From positions 9,103-73,102 of the forward strand of contig CAZDCK010000013.1 of the NCBI GenBank assembly GCA_964503965.1: a DNA stretch of 64,000 bases, read 5' to 3'. The notes beneath the pieces are model-generated. The model did no database searches. It was not told the origin of the DNA and was given only the letters and a program-made list of their open reading frames with translations. Position 1 is the stretch's first letter; every line of letters begins with the position of its first letter. This DNA comes from Eutrophocola sp964503965. Its GTDB lineage: Bacteria; Pseudomonadota; Gammaproteobacteria; Pseudomonadales; Pseudohongiellaceae. The position numbers and the translations under genes were made by a program. Positions 52,700 through 60,739 of the stretch are shown here, in pieces.

Positions 52700-55300
52700 T
52701 CAGGGCTGGTCTACATCACGAACATTTTGCAGGGGAATATTGCTGGCGTTATCTGCCCCTTTCATATACTCCTCGATTTCGTTGAAATTCATGTAGCGAT
52801 AGATTTCCGCAGACATGGTATCAAGGTTATTCATGTAGGCCATGTATTCTTCCATGTCGGGGAGCTTGCCCAGCGCAGAAGCCACGGCAGCAAGTTCAGC
52901 TGAAGCCAGATAAACATTGGCTCCATCACCCAGACGATTGGGAAAGTTTCTTGTTGACGTGGAAACTACCGTTGAACCTGCTTCGACACGCGCCTGATTG
53001 CCCATACAGAGTGAACAGCCAGGCATTTCGGTGCGGGCGCCGGCCTTGCCATAGATTGAGTAATAGCCTTCTTCCGTTAACTGGTGCTGATCCATTTTTG
53101 TGGGTGGTGCCAGCCAGAGTCTTGTAGGCAGTGAACCCTCAACCTGTTCAAGCACTTTACCTGCAGCGCGGAAATTACCAATATTGAGCATACATGAACC
53201 AATAAACACTTCATCGATCTGTGTGCCGGCAACCTCAGACAGGGGTTTTACATCATCCGGATCATTAGGACACGCGAGTAGGGGTTCCTTGATCTCATTG
53301 AGGTCAATTTCAATAACTTCCCTGTATTCGGCATCGGCATCCGCTTCAAGAAGTTCAGGATTCGCAAGCCATTCTTCCATCGCAACTGCACGTCGTTCCA
53401 GGGTTCTCGGGTCACCATAGCCCTGTGAAATCATCCAGCGCAGCAGGGTAATATTGGACCTGAAGTACTCCTTGATCGGCTCTGGACCAAGTTTGATGGT
53501 ACAACCAGCTGCTGAGCGTTCGGCGGAGGCATCAGACAGTTCGAATGCCTGTTCTATTTTCAGGTCAGGAAGGCCTTCAATTTCCAGAACACGCCCGGAG
53601 AATATGTTCTTCTTGCCTTTCTTTTCGACCGTGAGCAAACCGTTCTGAATGGCCGCGTAAGGGATGGCATTAACCAGGTCACGCAAGGTGATGCCAGGCT
53701 GCATGTCTCCCTTGAAACGAACCAGTACCGACTCAGGCATATCCAGAGGCATAACGCCTGTGGCTGCCGCAAAGGCAACGAGGCCTGAACCAGCCGGGAA
53801 AGAAATACCGATGGGGAAGCGGGTATGAGAATCACCACCAGTGCCCACTGTGTCAGGAAGAAGCATACGGTTTAGCCAGGAGTGGATAATGCCGTCACCG
53901 GGTCGAAGTGAAACCCCGCCACGATTCTGGATGAAATCCGGTAATGAATGCTGTGTATCTATATCGACGGGCTTGGGATAGGCTGCGGTGTGACAGAATG
54001 ACTGCATAACAAGGTCAGCAGTAAAGCCGAGGCAGGCCAGATCCTTGAGTTCATCCCTGGTCATGGGCCCGGTTGTATCCTGAGAGCCCACAGTGGTCAT
54101 CCTTGGCTCACAGTATGTGCCAGGCCTGATGCCTTCTACACCGCAGGCCTTACCGACCATTTTTTGTGCCAGGGTGAAGCCCTTGTCACTTTCAATTGGT
54201 GCGTTGGGCCGGCGGAATTCATCAGAGGCGCCGAGGCCGAGCTTTTCACGGGCCCTTTCTGTGAGACCACGCCCGATAATCATGGCAATCCTGCCGCCCG
54301 CCTGAACTTCGTCGAGTAGCATCTCAGTTTTCAATTCAAAGGTGGATACAACATCATCCGTTCCATGGCGGGTTATTTTGCCCGCGTAAGGATGGATGTC
54401 GATCACATCACCCGTTTCAAGATCATCCACGTTGCACTCGATAGGAAAACCACCAGCATCTTCCATGGTATTGTAAAAAATCGGAGCAATAGAGGAACCC
54501 AGCACGACACTGCCAATACGTTTGTTGGGTATGTGGGGAATATCATGGCCCATATGCCAGAGTACCGAGTTGGTTGCCGATTTTCGTGATGAGCCGGTAC
54601 CAACAACATCACCTACCAGGCAGACAGAATGGCCTTTGTGTTTCAATTCCTCAATCTGCTCAACTGCATTAGTGACGCCTTCACGGGGCATTTTGTACAT
54701 GGCCGTTGCATGCAGGGGAATGTCGGGTCTTGACCAGGCATCAGGGGCAGGGGAGAGATCGTCAGTATTGGTTTCACCGGGCACCTTGAATACGGTGGTA
54801 GTGATAACGTCAGGAACACGGGGTTTGTTGGTGAACCATTCAGCATCTGCCCATGACTTAAGGGTTTTTATGGCATTGGCATTTCCGGCGTCAGCTTTTT
54901 CGGCGACATCATGGAAAGCATCAAACATCAGCAGGGTGCTGGAAAGCTGTACACCTGCTTCCTCACCCAGTTCAGCATCATCCAGCAGGTCTACCAGGGT
55001 GCTGATGTTGTAACCGCCAAGCATGGTGCCCAGCAGTTTGACAGCATCGAGCCTGGAAATGAGAGGTGATTCAGCGTCCCCCTTGGCAACAGCGGAAAGA
55101 AAACCCGCTTTGACATAGGCTGCCTCATCAACCCCGGCTGGGACACGGTTACTGATTAAATCCAGCAGGAATTCCTCTTCGCCTGCCGGCGGATTCTTCA
55201 GTAGCTCAATGAGAGCGGCAGTCTGTTCAGCGTCGAGGGGTTTGGGAACAATACCCTGTTCAGCACGTTCTTCCACATGGCGGCGATAAGCTTCAAGCAC
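52700..55300 (-). CDS. acnB: Aconitate hydratase B
   Basis: Bifunctional aconitase and 2-methylisocitrate dehydratase of the TCA cycle. The 866 residues match E. coli AcnB in order and length: an N-terminal HEAT-like domain starting LEAYRRHVEERAEQG, the swivelling domain next, then the three Fe-S domains. SFCHTAAYPKPVDIDTQHS and GCSLCMGNQARV carry cluster cysteines. The start is GTG at 55298-55300, preceded by GAGGAA; the same residue is Met in E. coli, so this is a GTG start rather than a truncation. It is divergent from the DUF1289 gene. Confidence 0.97.
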   Translation of the reverse strand: MLEAYRRHVEERAEQGIVPKPLDAEQTAALIELLKNPPAGEEEFLLDLISNRVPAGVDEAAYVKAGFLSAVAKGDAESPLISRLDAVKLLGTMLGGYNISTLVDLLDDAELGEEAGVQLSSTLLMFDAFHDVAEKADAGNANAIKTLKSWADAEWFTNKPRVPDVITTTVFKVPGETNTDDLSPAPDAWSRPDIPLHATAMYKMPREGVTNAVEQIEELKHKGHSVCLVGDVVGTGSSRKSATNSVLWHMGHDIPHIPNKRIGSVVLGSSIAPIFYNTMEDAGGFPIECNVDDLETGDVIDIHPYAGKITRHGTDDVVSTFELKTEMLLDEVQAGGRIAMIIGRGLTERAREKLGLGASDEFRRPNAPIESDKGFTLAQKMVGKACGVEGIRPGTYCEPRMTTVGSQDTTGPMTRDELKDLACLGFTADLVMQSFCHTAAYPKPVDIDTQHSLPDFIQNRGGVSLRPGDGIIHSWLNRMLLPDTVGTGGDSHTRFPIGISFPAGSGLVAFAAATGVMPLDMPESVLVRFKGDMQPGITLRDLVNAIPYAAIQNGLLTVEKKGKKNIFSGRVLEIEGLPDLKIEQAFELSDASAERSAAGCTIKLGPEPIKEYFRSNITLLRWMISQGYGDPRTLERRAVAMEEWLANPELLEADADAEYREVIEIDLNEIKEPLLACPNDPDDVKPLSEVAGTQIDEVFIGSCMLNIGNFRAAGKVLEQVEGSLPTRLWLAPPTKMDQHQLTEEGYYSIYGKAGARTEMPGCSLCMGNQARVEAGSTVVSTSTRNFPNRLGDGANVYLASAELAAVASALGKLPDMEEYMAYMNNLDTMSAEIYRYMNFNEIEEYMKGADNASNIPLQNVRDVDQP

Positions 55301-55437
55301 TTCAAATTCCTCACGAAATAGGTGGCTGGGGACTGGTTTCCGGCCATTCCGGATTCCATAAATGCGGGCGCAGATTTTACTTGAAATGGCCTTTAAAGAC
55401 TAGGTCAGCAGCGGACAGCGCGTTACAATCGACAGCT

Positions 55438-55902
55438 ATGAACTCAGTAAAGACACCCTGTATAGGAATATGCTCTACCACGTCCCTGGGCGACAAGATA
55501 TGCCGGGGATGTAAGCGATTTGGCTTCGAGGTAGTGAATTGGAACCAGTACTCGGATGAGGAAAAACGGGCGGTGTTGAGCCGGATTGACCAGTTAACCC
55601 AGCAGATCATGGCTGAACGGTTCAGGATCCTGTCCGTTGAAAAGCTCATGCAGGCCCTTGATGACTTCCGGTTTTTCTATGATCCGACCATGTCGCCATA
55701 TTGCTGGTTACACAACCTGCTGCAAAAGCGACTCTATCGTATCAACAGTCTGGATGAAGTTGGGGCAAGTCTTGCTCCATCCCATAATGGACGTGAAGTC
55801 AGTGAAGTTATCGCTGAAATCAACCAGGAGCTTTTTACGCTCAGCCTTGCCCATTATGAACGTTATTTTGAAAGCCGCTTTAGCCGAGGAACTGGTCGCT
55901 GA
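55438..55902 (+). CDS. DUF1289 domain protein
   Basis: Protein of 154 residues. The N-terminal DUF1289 motif PCIGICSTTSLGDKICRGCKR (four conserved Cys, C9-C13-C24-C27 approximately) suggests a zinc site. The helical C-terminal extension (about 60-154) is longer than the minimal family. Function unknown. I use the ATG at 55438; upstream in-frame ATG 55381 adds non-conserved residues. It is divergent from acnB and directly upstream (26 bases) of the exported propeller gene, but the latter has its own good ribosome-binding site. Confidence 0.8.
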   Translation: MNSVKTPCIGICSTTSLGDKICRGCKRFGFEVVNWNQYSDEEKRAVLSRIDQLTQQIMAERFRILSVEKLMQALDDFRFFYDPTMSPYCWLHNLLQKRLYRINSLDEVGASLAPSHNGREVSEVIAEINQELFTLSLAHYERYFESRFSRGTGR

Positions 55903-55928
55903 AGTCACCATGAAAGCAGGGGGAAAAC

Positions 55929-57056
55929 ATGGCTCGATATAAATGCTTTTTACTACTCATTATATGTTTCGTCCATACCGTAACAGCGCAAATGCTTACG
56001 GATTATGCGGTTGACACCTCATGGCCCCAGCCCTTACCGGATGCCATGATACTTGGGCAGGTATCAGGTATAGCTGTAGCGCCTGATGATACCGTCTGGG
56101 TGCTGCACCGTCCTAAAACCCTTACCCTGAGTGACCTGGGCGCTGTGCTGGATCCTCCGGCTTCAATTTGCTGCCGGGCGGCTCCTTCCGTTCTTCAATT
56201 CAGCCCGGAGGGTGAGTTATTGCAGGCCTGGGGTGGACCTGTCTGGGACGTGGATAACCAGCAATGGCGAGAGCAAGACCAGGACTGGCCACTCAATGAA
56301 CACGGAATTTTTGTGGATGATCAGGGTTATGTCTGGATCGGTGGAAATCAGGACGCCGGGGGGCAGCATATCGTAGTCAAGTATTCGCAGGCCGGTGAAC
56401 ACCTGCTGACACTGGGAACGCCGGGTGAAACAGGAGACAGTAATGATCCTGCCCGTCTTGGACGTCCATCGGATATAGCAGTAGATACCGGGGCTGCTGA
56501 AGTCTATGTGGCAGATGGATATAAAAACCGTCGCGTGATCGTCTTTGACAGTATCTCCGGCGACTACAAGCGTCACTGGGGTGCGTATGGAAATCGACCA
56601 AATGATGCTCCACTACCTGCCTACAATCCCGATGCCGAACTTTCCGATCAATTTCTCGGGCCTGTTCATGCTGTGGTGCTTGGACCGGATAATCTGCTGT
56701 ACGTGGCAGACAGGACGGGGAACAGAATCCAGGTGTTTGAAAAGGACGGTACATACATTCGTGAAGCACTGATATCACCGGAAACCCTTGCAAACGGTTC
56801 TGCGTGGGATATCACCTTTTCACCGGAAGATAACGGTCGCTGGCTCTTCATGGCCGATGGTGCCAATCGTGTTATCTGGAGACTGGATAGTAGTACGCTG
56901 TCCGTGTCTGGTTTTTTTGGCGGTGGTGGCAGGCAAGCAGGACAATTCAACTGGGTTCATAATATTGCTGCAGATTCAGCAGGCAACCTTTATACATCCG
57001 AGGTGCTCGATGGCCGCCGAATCCAGAAATTCACGCCGGGGGGTAGTGGACGTTAA
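55929..57056 (+). CDS. Exported NHL-type beta-propeller protein resembling peptidyl-alpha-hydroxyglycine alpha-amidating lyase
   Basis: Secreted or periplasmic protein of 375 residues: a signal peptide (about 1-20) and a six-bladed NHL-type propeller. Comparison from memory with rat PAL shows matching positions: R61 (VLHRPK), H125 (NEHGIFVD), Y198 (VADGYKNRRV), H247 (GPVHAVV) and H344 (NWVHNIAA) correspond to the arginine, three zinc His and catalytic tyrosine. The loop ADRTGNRIQVF also matches the second Arg region. The Met beside the last zinc His in rat is Trp342 here. In animals PAL works with the monooxygenase PHM, and none is visible here. It starts the four-gene exported module. GGGGGAA precedes the ATG. 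Actual substrate unknown. Confidence 0.8.
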   Translation: MARYKCFLLLIICFVHTVTAQMLTDYAVDTSWPQPLPDAMILGQVSGIAVAPDDTVWVLHRPKTLTLSDLGAVLDPPASICCRAAPSVLQFSPEGELLQAWGGPVWDVDNQQWREQDQDWPLNEHGIFVDDQGYVWIGGNQDAGGQHIVVKYSQAGEHLLTLGTPGETGDSNDPARLGRPSDIAVDTGAAEVYVADGYKNRRVIVFDSISGDYKRHWGAYGNRPNDAPLPAYNPDAELSDQFLGPVHAVVLGPDNLLYVADRTGNRIQVFEKDGTYIREALISPETLANGSAWDITFSPEDNGRWLFMADGANRVIWRLDSSTLSVSGFFGGGGRQAGQFNWVHNIAADSAGNLYTSEVLDGRRIQKFTPGGSGR

Positions 57057-57125
57057 ATGCCTTACCCTGGAAAATTATCCACATAGACATTTGAAAAATT
57101 GCAGTTTATTCTCATGGGGAAAAAA

Positions 57126-57134
57126 GGGGGGGGG
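57126..57134 (+). repeat. Nine-G homopolymer tract in the ribosome-binding region of the next gene
   Basis: A6 then G9 lies 7 to 15 bases before the ATG at 57141. G runs of this length mutate by slippage, and this one forms the Shine-Dalgarno region. An in-frame ATG at 57114 precedes it, so tract-length change would also put that ATG out of frame. Confidence 0.7.
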
Positions 57135-57140
57135 TATACG

Positions 57141-57968
57141 ATGTTCAGGTTGCTGGTTCTCTGTAGCATAAGTCTGATCTGTTCCACCACTGTTCTTGCT
57201 CAATCTGAAGGACTGCCGCGCAGGGACGATGGCCGGCCGGATATCTCCGGTATCTGGCAAGTGCTCAGTAACGCCAACTGGAACCTGGAAGACCAGCCAG
57301 CCGTACAGGGGACTGTTGAAAGCCTGGGGGCAATCGGTGCTGTGACGCCGGGCAAAAGTGTCATTAGGGGAGGCCGTATTCCCTATAAGCCCGAGGCTTT
57401 GGCCCAACTGACCAGCAATTATGCCAACCGGCGCACCGAAGATCCCGAAGCCAAATGTTTTATGCCTGGAATACCACGGGCCACCTATATTCCCCAGCCT
57501 TTCCAGATTTTTCAGACTGATACCGATATTTTCATGGCCTACCAGTTCGCTGGAGCTGAGAGAACTGTCTTTATGGATAATCATATGGAAGCCCCTATCG
57601 ACAGTTGGATGGGCTGGTCTAATGGCCACTGGGAGGGCGATACCCTCGTCATCGAGGTAGCCGGCCTTAACCCGAACTGGCTTGACCGGACTGGCAACTA
57701 CTATACCTCCACTGTCAAGGTGACCGAACGTTATACTCTCAAAAGTCCCTATCACATGGACTATGAGGTAACGATTGAGGATCCAGCGGTATATGAGGAC
57801 CCATGGACCTTCGGCATGACCCTGTACAAACGTGTGGAGGATAACGCCCGCCTGTTTGAGTTCAAATGTGTCGAATTTGCCGAAGAAATGATGTACAGCT
57901 ACCTCAGCCGTGAAAATTATTTTCGAAACCTGGGAATCGACATCAGTGGAGATGATGAAGATGAATAG
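57141..57968 (+). CDS. Exported protein of unknown function with GDTLV motif (shorter paralog)
   Basis: Hypothetical protein of 275 residues. A signal peptide (about 1-20, ending VLA) is followed by DGRPDISGIWQ, then a beta-rich region with GHWEGDTLVIEV and a C-terminal YEVTIEDPAVYEDPW stretch. The next gene has the same features in the same order, so they are related. I choose ATG 57141 because it starts the signal peptide; ATGs at 57099 and 57114 are in frame but precede no hydrophobic segment. Similar proteins with this motif are widespread in marine and soil genomes next to DUF6152 genes. Function unknown. Its stop overlaps the next start by eight bases. Confidence 0.8.
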   Translation: MFRLLVLCSISLICSTTVLAQSEGLPRRDDGRPDISGIWQVLSNANWNLEDQPAVQGTVESLGAIGAVTPGKSVIRGGRIPYKPEALAQLTSNYANRRTEDPEAKCFMPGIPRATYIPQPFQIFQTDTDIFMAYQFAGAERTVFMDNHMEAPIDSWMGWSNGHWEGDTLVIEVAGLNPNWLDRTGNYYTSTVKVTERYTLKSPYHMDYEVTIEDPAVYEDPWTFGMTLYKRVEDNARLFEFKCVEFAEEMMYSYLSRENYFRNLGIDISGDDEDE

Positions 57969-58977
57969 GAATATAAACAGGGCGTATATACCCATTTCAT
58001 ACAGGATGGCGACATTGATCATGTTTTTGCTGTCTGCAGTTAATGCCGTTATGGCACAAGAGGAGTCCTGGGAGATGCCCAGAACCTCCTGGGGAGATCC
58101 CCTGATTCAGGGATACTGGTCAAACTCCACAATGGTTCCCCTGCAGCGCCCCGAACACCTGGGTGAGCAGGCCTTTTACACGGAACAGGAATTAAACGAT
58201 ATTCTGCGGGCTGAATTTGATGATGAATATGGGGAAACCCAGGCTGGAACACCGGAAGATGTGCATTACCAGTTTGATGATTACCTGATGAACCGGACTG
58301 CTGACAACATCACCCAGAACTTGCGAACGTCTATTATTGTTGACCCACCCAATGGGCGTTATCCGGAGCTGACAGCGGCAGCCAAGCAGGATCTTGAGGA
58401 TTTTCGTGTCTGGCGGGATAAGTACCAGTGGGACAAGGCACAGAACAGGACCCTCTCAGAACGCTGTCTTATCTGGGACCAGGAAGGTCCACCGATTCTG
58501 CCTCTGGGCTACAACAGTACCTATCAATTTATGCAGACTGAAGATTACGTCGTCCTGAAACTGGAAATGATTCATGATGTGCGCATTATTCCCCTGGATG
58601 GTGGTGATCCTGCCGAGAATAGTCTGCCACAGTGGCTTGGTAATTCCCGAGGCTACTGGGACGGGGATACTCTGGTTGTAAAAACCACGGGTTATACAGG
58701 CAGAACCAATATGCCGGGACTGCGTCGTGCGCCTATGTCGGTAGATGCGGTGGTTGAAGAGAGGTTTACCCGCGTAGATGAAACCACTATCGACTATCAG
58801 TTTACCGTGACGGACCCGACAGTCTGGACGCAACCCTGGAGCGGTAATTATCCATTCAATGCGATTGACGGCCCCATGTTCGAGTATGCCTGCCACGAAG
58901 GCAATTACGGCATTGTGAATATTCTGAGTGGCAAGCGGACAGAAGAACTGGACAGAATGCGGGCAGCAGAACAGTAA
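57961..58977 (+). CDS. Exported protein of unknown function with GDTLV motif (longer paralog)
   Basis: Hypothetical protein of 338 residues. Basic N terminus and hydrophobic stretch (about 17-32) end in VMAQEES, a likely signal peptidase site. The N-terminal part SWGDPLIQGYWSN corresponds to DISGIWQ in the previous protein. The later part has GYWDGDTLVVKT, EERFTRVDETTIDYQFTV and TDPTVWTQPW, then EYACHEGNYGI. I use the ATG at 57961 because GGAG lies nine bases before it; ATGs at 57952 and 57955 are also in frame. It overlaps the upstream stop by eight bases, implying coupled translation. Function unknown. Confidence 0.8.
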   Translation: MNRNINRAYIPISYRMATLIMFLLSAVNAVMAQEESWEMPRTSWGDPLIQGYWSNSTMVPLQRPEHLGEQAFYTEQELNDILRAEFDDEYGETQAGTPEDVHYQFDDYLMNRTADNITQNLRTSIIVDPPNGRYPELTAAAKQDLEDFRVWRDKYQWDKAQNRTLSERCLIWDQEGPPILPLGYNSTYQFMQTEDYVVLKLEMIHDVRIIPLDGGDPAENSLPQWLGNSRGYWDGDTLVVKTTGYTGRTNMPGLRRAPMSVDAVVEERFTRVDETTIDYQFTVTDPTVWTQPWSGNYPFNAIDGPMFEYACHEGNYGIVNILSGKRTEELDRMRAAEQ

Positions 58978-58991
58978 AGGGGAATTAACAA

Positions 58992-59384
58992 GTGAAAAAT
59001 AAAATTCTGATTATCCTGGGCCTGACCCTGAATCTGGTACTGACCAATGCCAATGCCCATCATGCATTTTCACAGGAATTCAGCGTGGAACTTCCAGTTA
59101 ACCTGAAAGGCACTGTGACCAAGGTAGAATTGATCAATCCCCATTCCTGGATCCATATAGCTGTGGTGAATGATCAGGGTGTGGAGGAAAGCTGGATGAT
59201 CGAAGGAGGCAGTCCCAATTCACTGTTCAGGCAGGGTATTACCAAGAACAGTATTCCCATTGGTGCCGAGTTGGAAGTGTTTGGTTATCAGGCCAGGGAT
59301 CGGACCCTGAAAGCCGTTGGCAGGGACATTTCCTTTGCTGATGGGACACCACTATTTTTCAGGGGAACCCGGCTACCGGATTAA
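58992..59384 (+). CDS. DUF6152 family exported protein
   Basis: Small exported protein of 130 residues. The signal peptide (about 1-22, ending ANA) is followed by mature HHAFSQEF, then LKGTVTKVELINPHSWI, a family hallmark, and a beta-rich remainder that looks OB-like. The start is GTG at 58992, 14 bases after the previous stop, with AGGGGAA upstream. Members commonly stand next to GDTLV-motif proteins like the two before it. Function unknown. The stop overlaps the 3' end of lpxH on the other strand by 12 bases. Confidence 0.82.
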   Translation: MKNKILIILGLTLNLVLTNANAHHAFSQEFSVELPVNLKGTVTKVELINPHSWIHIAVVNDQGVEESWMIEGGSPNSLFRQGITKNSIPIGAELEVFGYQARDRTLKAVGRDISFADGTPLFFRGTRLPD

Positions 59385-60140
59385 GGTGCTGTCCTGATCC
59401 TGGAGGTCCGTGATCGGCGAGCTTTTCAGATCAAAGCCCTCTGGAGTGAGTTCCAGCCACCAGGCATTTTCATCCCAGTCTCCCAGCACAATCCTTTTTC
59501 CTGCCTCCCCATCGAGATCCAGTTGATGGATGTCCGGTCGGTGGGTGTGCCCATGAACCAGCGTGGTTTCACCATATTCCCCCAAAACCCTGTTCACTTC
59601 TTCTGGAGTCACATCCATGATGTCATCAGGCTTGTTACTGCTCATGGCTTTACTTTTATCCCGAGCCTGTTCGGCAAAAGCCAGTCGTTCTGATACAGGG
59701 CGATTCAGGAATTCCTGTTGCCAAATGGGGTTTCGCACCATGGTTCGAAAGGCCATGTAATCCTCGTCTCTGGTACAGAGGGAATCGCCATGCATTAACA
59801 GGTAGTGCTGGTCGAAACAGCTAAGCAAGTGGGGATCTTTGATCAGTGTACTGCCAGTTTCAGCAGCAAAGGACTTGCCCAGAAGAAAGTCGCGATTACC
59901 ATGCATCAGGAATACTGCTGTTCCCGAATCAGTCAATGACCTGAGTTGTGCCCTGACATCGCTTGCGAGAGTGCCGGGATCATCATCGCCTATCCAGGCA
60001 TTAAAGAAATCACCCAATATATAGAGGGCCGTTGCATGGCTTGCATGATTATCGAGAAATCGGACAAAGGCCTGAAAGAGATCAGGCCTGTCGTCACTCA
60101 AATGAAGATCAGAAATGCAAAGTAGCCGGTCAGCCTTCAT
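59373..60140 (-). CDS. lpxH: UDP-2,3-diacylglucosamine diphosphatase LpxH
   Basis: Calcineurin-like phosphoesterase that makes lipid X from UDP-2,3-diacylglucosamine in lipid A synthesis. The 255 residues contain the metal motifs ISDLHLS (D11, H13), GDFFNAWIGDD, HGNRDF, MHGDSLCTRD and HGHTHRP in the order of the family. It overlaps ppiB upstream by 11 bases and DUF6152 downstream by 12, so both ends are compact. Order lpxH-ppiB-glnS-cysS fits Pseudomonas. Confidence 0.95.
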   Translation of the reverse strand: MKADRLLCISDLHLSDDRPDLFQAFVRFLDNHASHATALYILGDFFNAWIGDDDPGTLASDVRAQLRSLTDSGTAVFLMHGNRDFLLGKSFAAETGSTLIKDPHLLSCFDQHYLLMHGDSLCTRDEDYMAFRTMVRNPIWQQEFLNRPVSERLAFAEQARDKSKAMSSNKPDDIMDVTPEEVNRVLGEYGETTLVHGHTHRPDIHQLDLDGEAGKRIVLGDWDENAWWLELTPEGFDLKSSPITDLQDQDSTLIR

Positions 60141-60633
60141 CGTCGCTGACTGTCACAGACTCAATGACAATATCTTCTTCCGGTACATCCTGATGCCCCA
60201 TCTTTGAGCCTGTCCTGCACTCCTTGATGGTGTTAATTACATCCATACCATCAGTGACCCTGCCGAACACGGCGTAGCCCCATCCCTGTGCATCCTTGGA
60301 TGTGTGATTCAGAAAATTATTGTCATTCACATTGATAAAAAACTGCGCCGTGGCGGAATGGGGGTCCATGGTGCGGGCCATGGCAATAGTTCCTGTATCA
60401 TTAGCCAGGCCATTGTCTGCCTCATTCTGGATGGGATTACCCGTGGATTTCTGCTTCAGGCCTGGCTCGAATCCACCTCCCTGGATCATGAAATTATTGA
60501 TAACCCGGTGGAAAATGGTGCCGTCATAATGGCCGGATCTGGCATATTCCAGGAAATTGGCCGCAGAGACCGGTGCTTTCTCATGGTCAAGCTCAAGTGT
60601 AATGTCGCCGGCAGTAGTGTGAAGAACGATCAT
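60130..60633 (-). CDS. ppiB: Cyclophilin-type peptidyl-prolyl isomerase PpiB
   Basis: Cytoplasmic cyclophilin of 167 residues without a signal peptide. FHRVINNFMIQGG and the HSATAQFFINVNDN segment give the active-site Arg, Phe, Met and Gln. It accelerates prolyl isomerisation during folding. AGGAA precedes the ATG. The gene is transcribed away from glnS and overlaps lpxH by 11 bases, so it is cotranscribed with lpxH. Confidence 0.95.
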   Translation of the reverse strand: MIVLHTTAGDITLELDHEKAPVSAANFLEYARSGHYDGTIFHRVINNFMIQGGGFEPGLKQKSTGNPIQNEADNGLANDTGTIAMARTMDPHSATAQFFINVNDNNFLNHTSKDAQGWGYAVFGRVTDGMDVINTIKECRTGSKMGHQDVPEEDIVIESVTVSDDEG

Positions 60634-60697
60634 GTAAATTCCTGTATGTTGTTTATTTCAAAGTAATCGTATGTAGTTAAGGGAATCTGAGTCGGGC

Positions 60698-60703
60698 TAT
60701 AAT
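60698..60703 (+). promoter_or_regulatory. Candidate -10 of the glnS promoter
   Basis: A perfect TATAAT lies 37 bases before the glnS ATG in the divergent ppiB-glnS gap. No convincing -35 is seen 17 bases upstream. Confidence 0.5.
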
Positions 60704-60739
60704 ACGGCCTTTGTGCCTTATTAGAAAGTCGACACCTTG

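Noticed and set aside
57075..58022. A 315-codon open frame on the minus strand
   Set aside because: It is antisense to the exported GDTLV gene, shows no family signature, and the plus-strand proteins have signal peptides and motifs.
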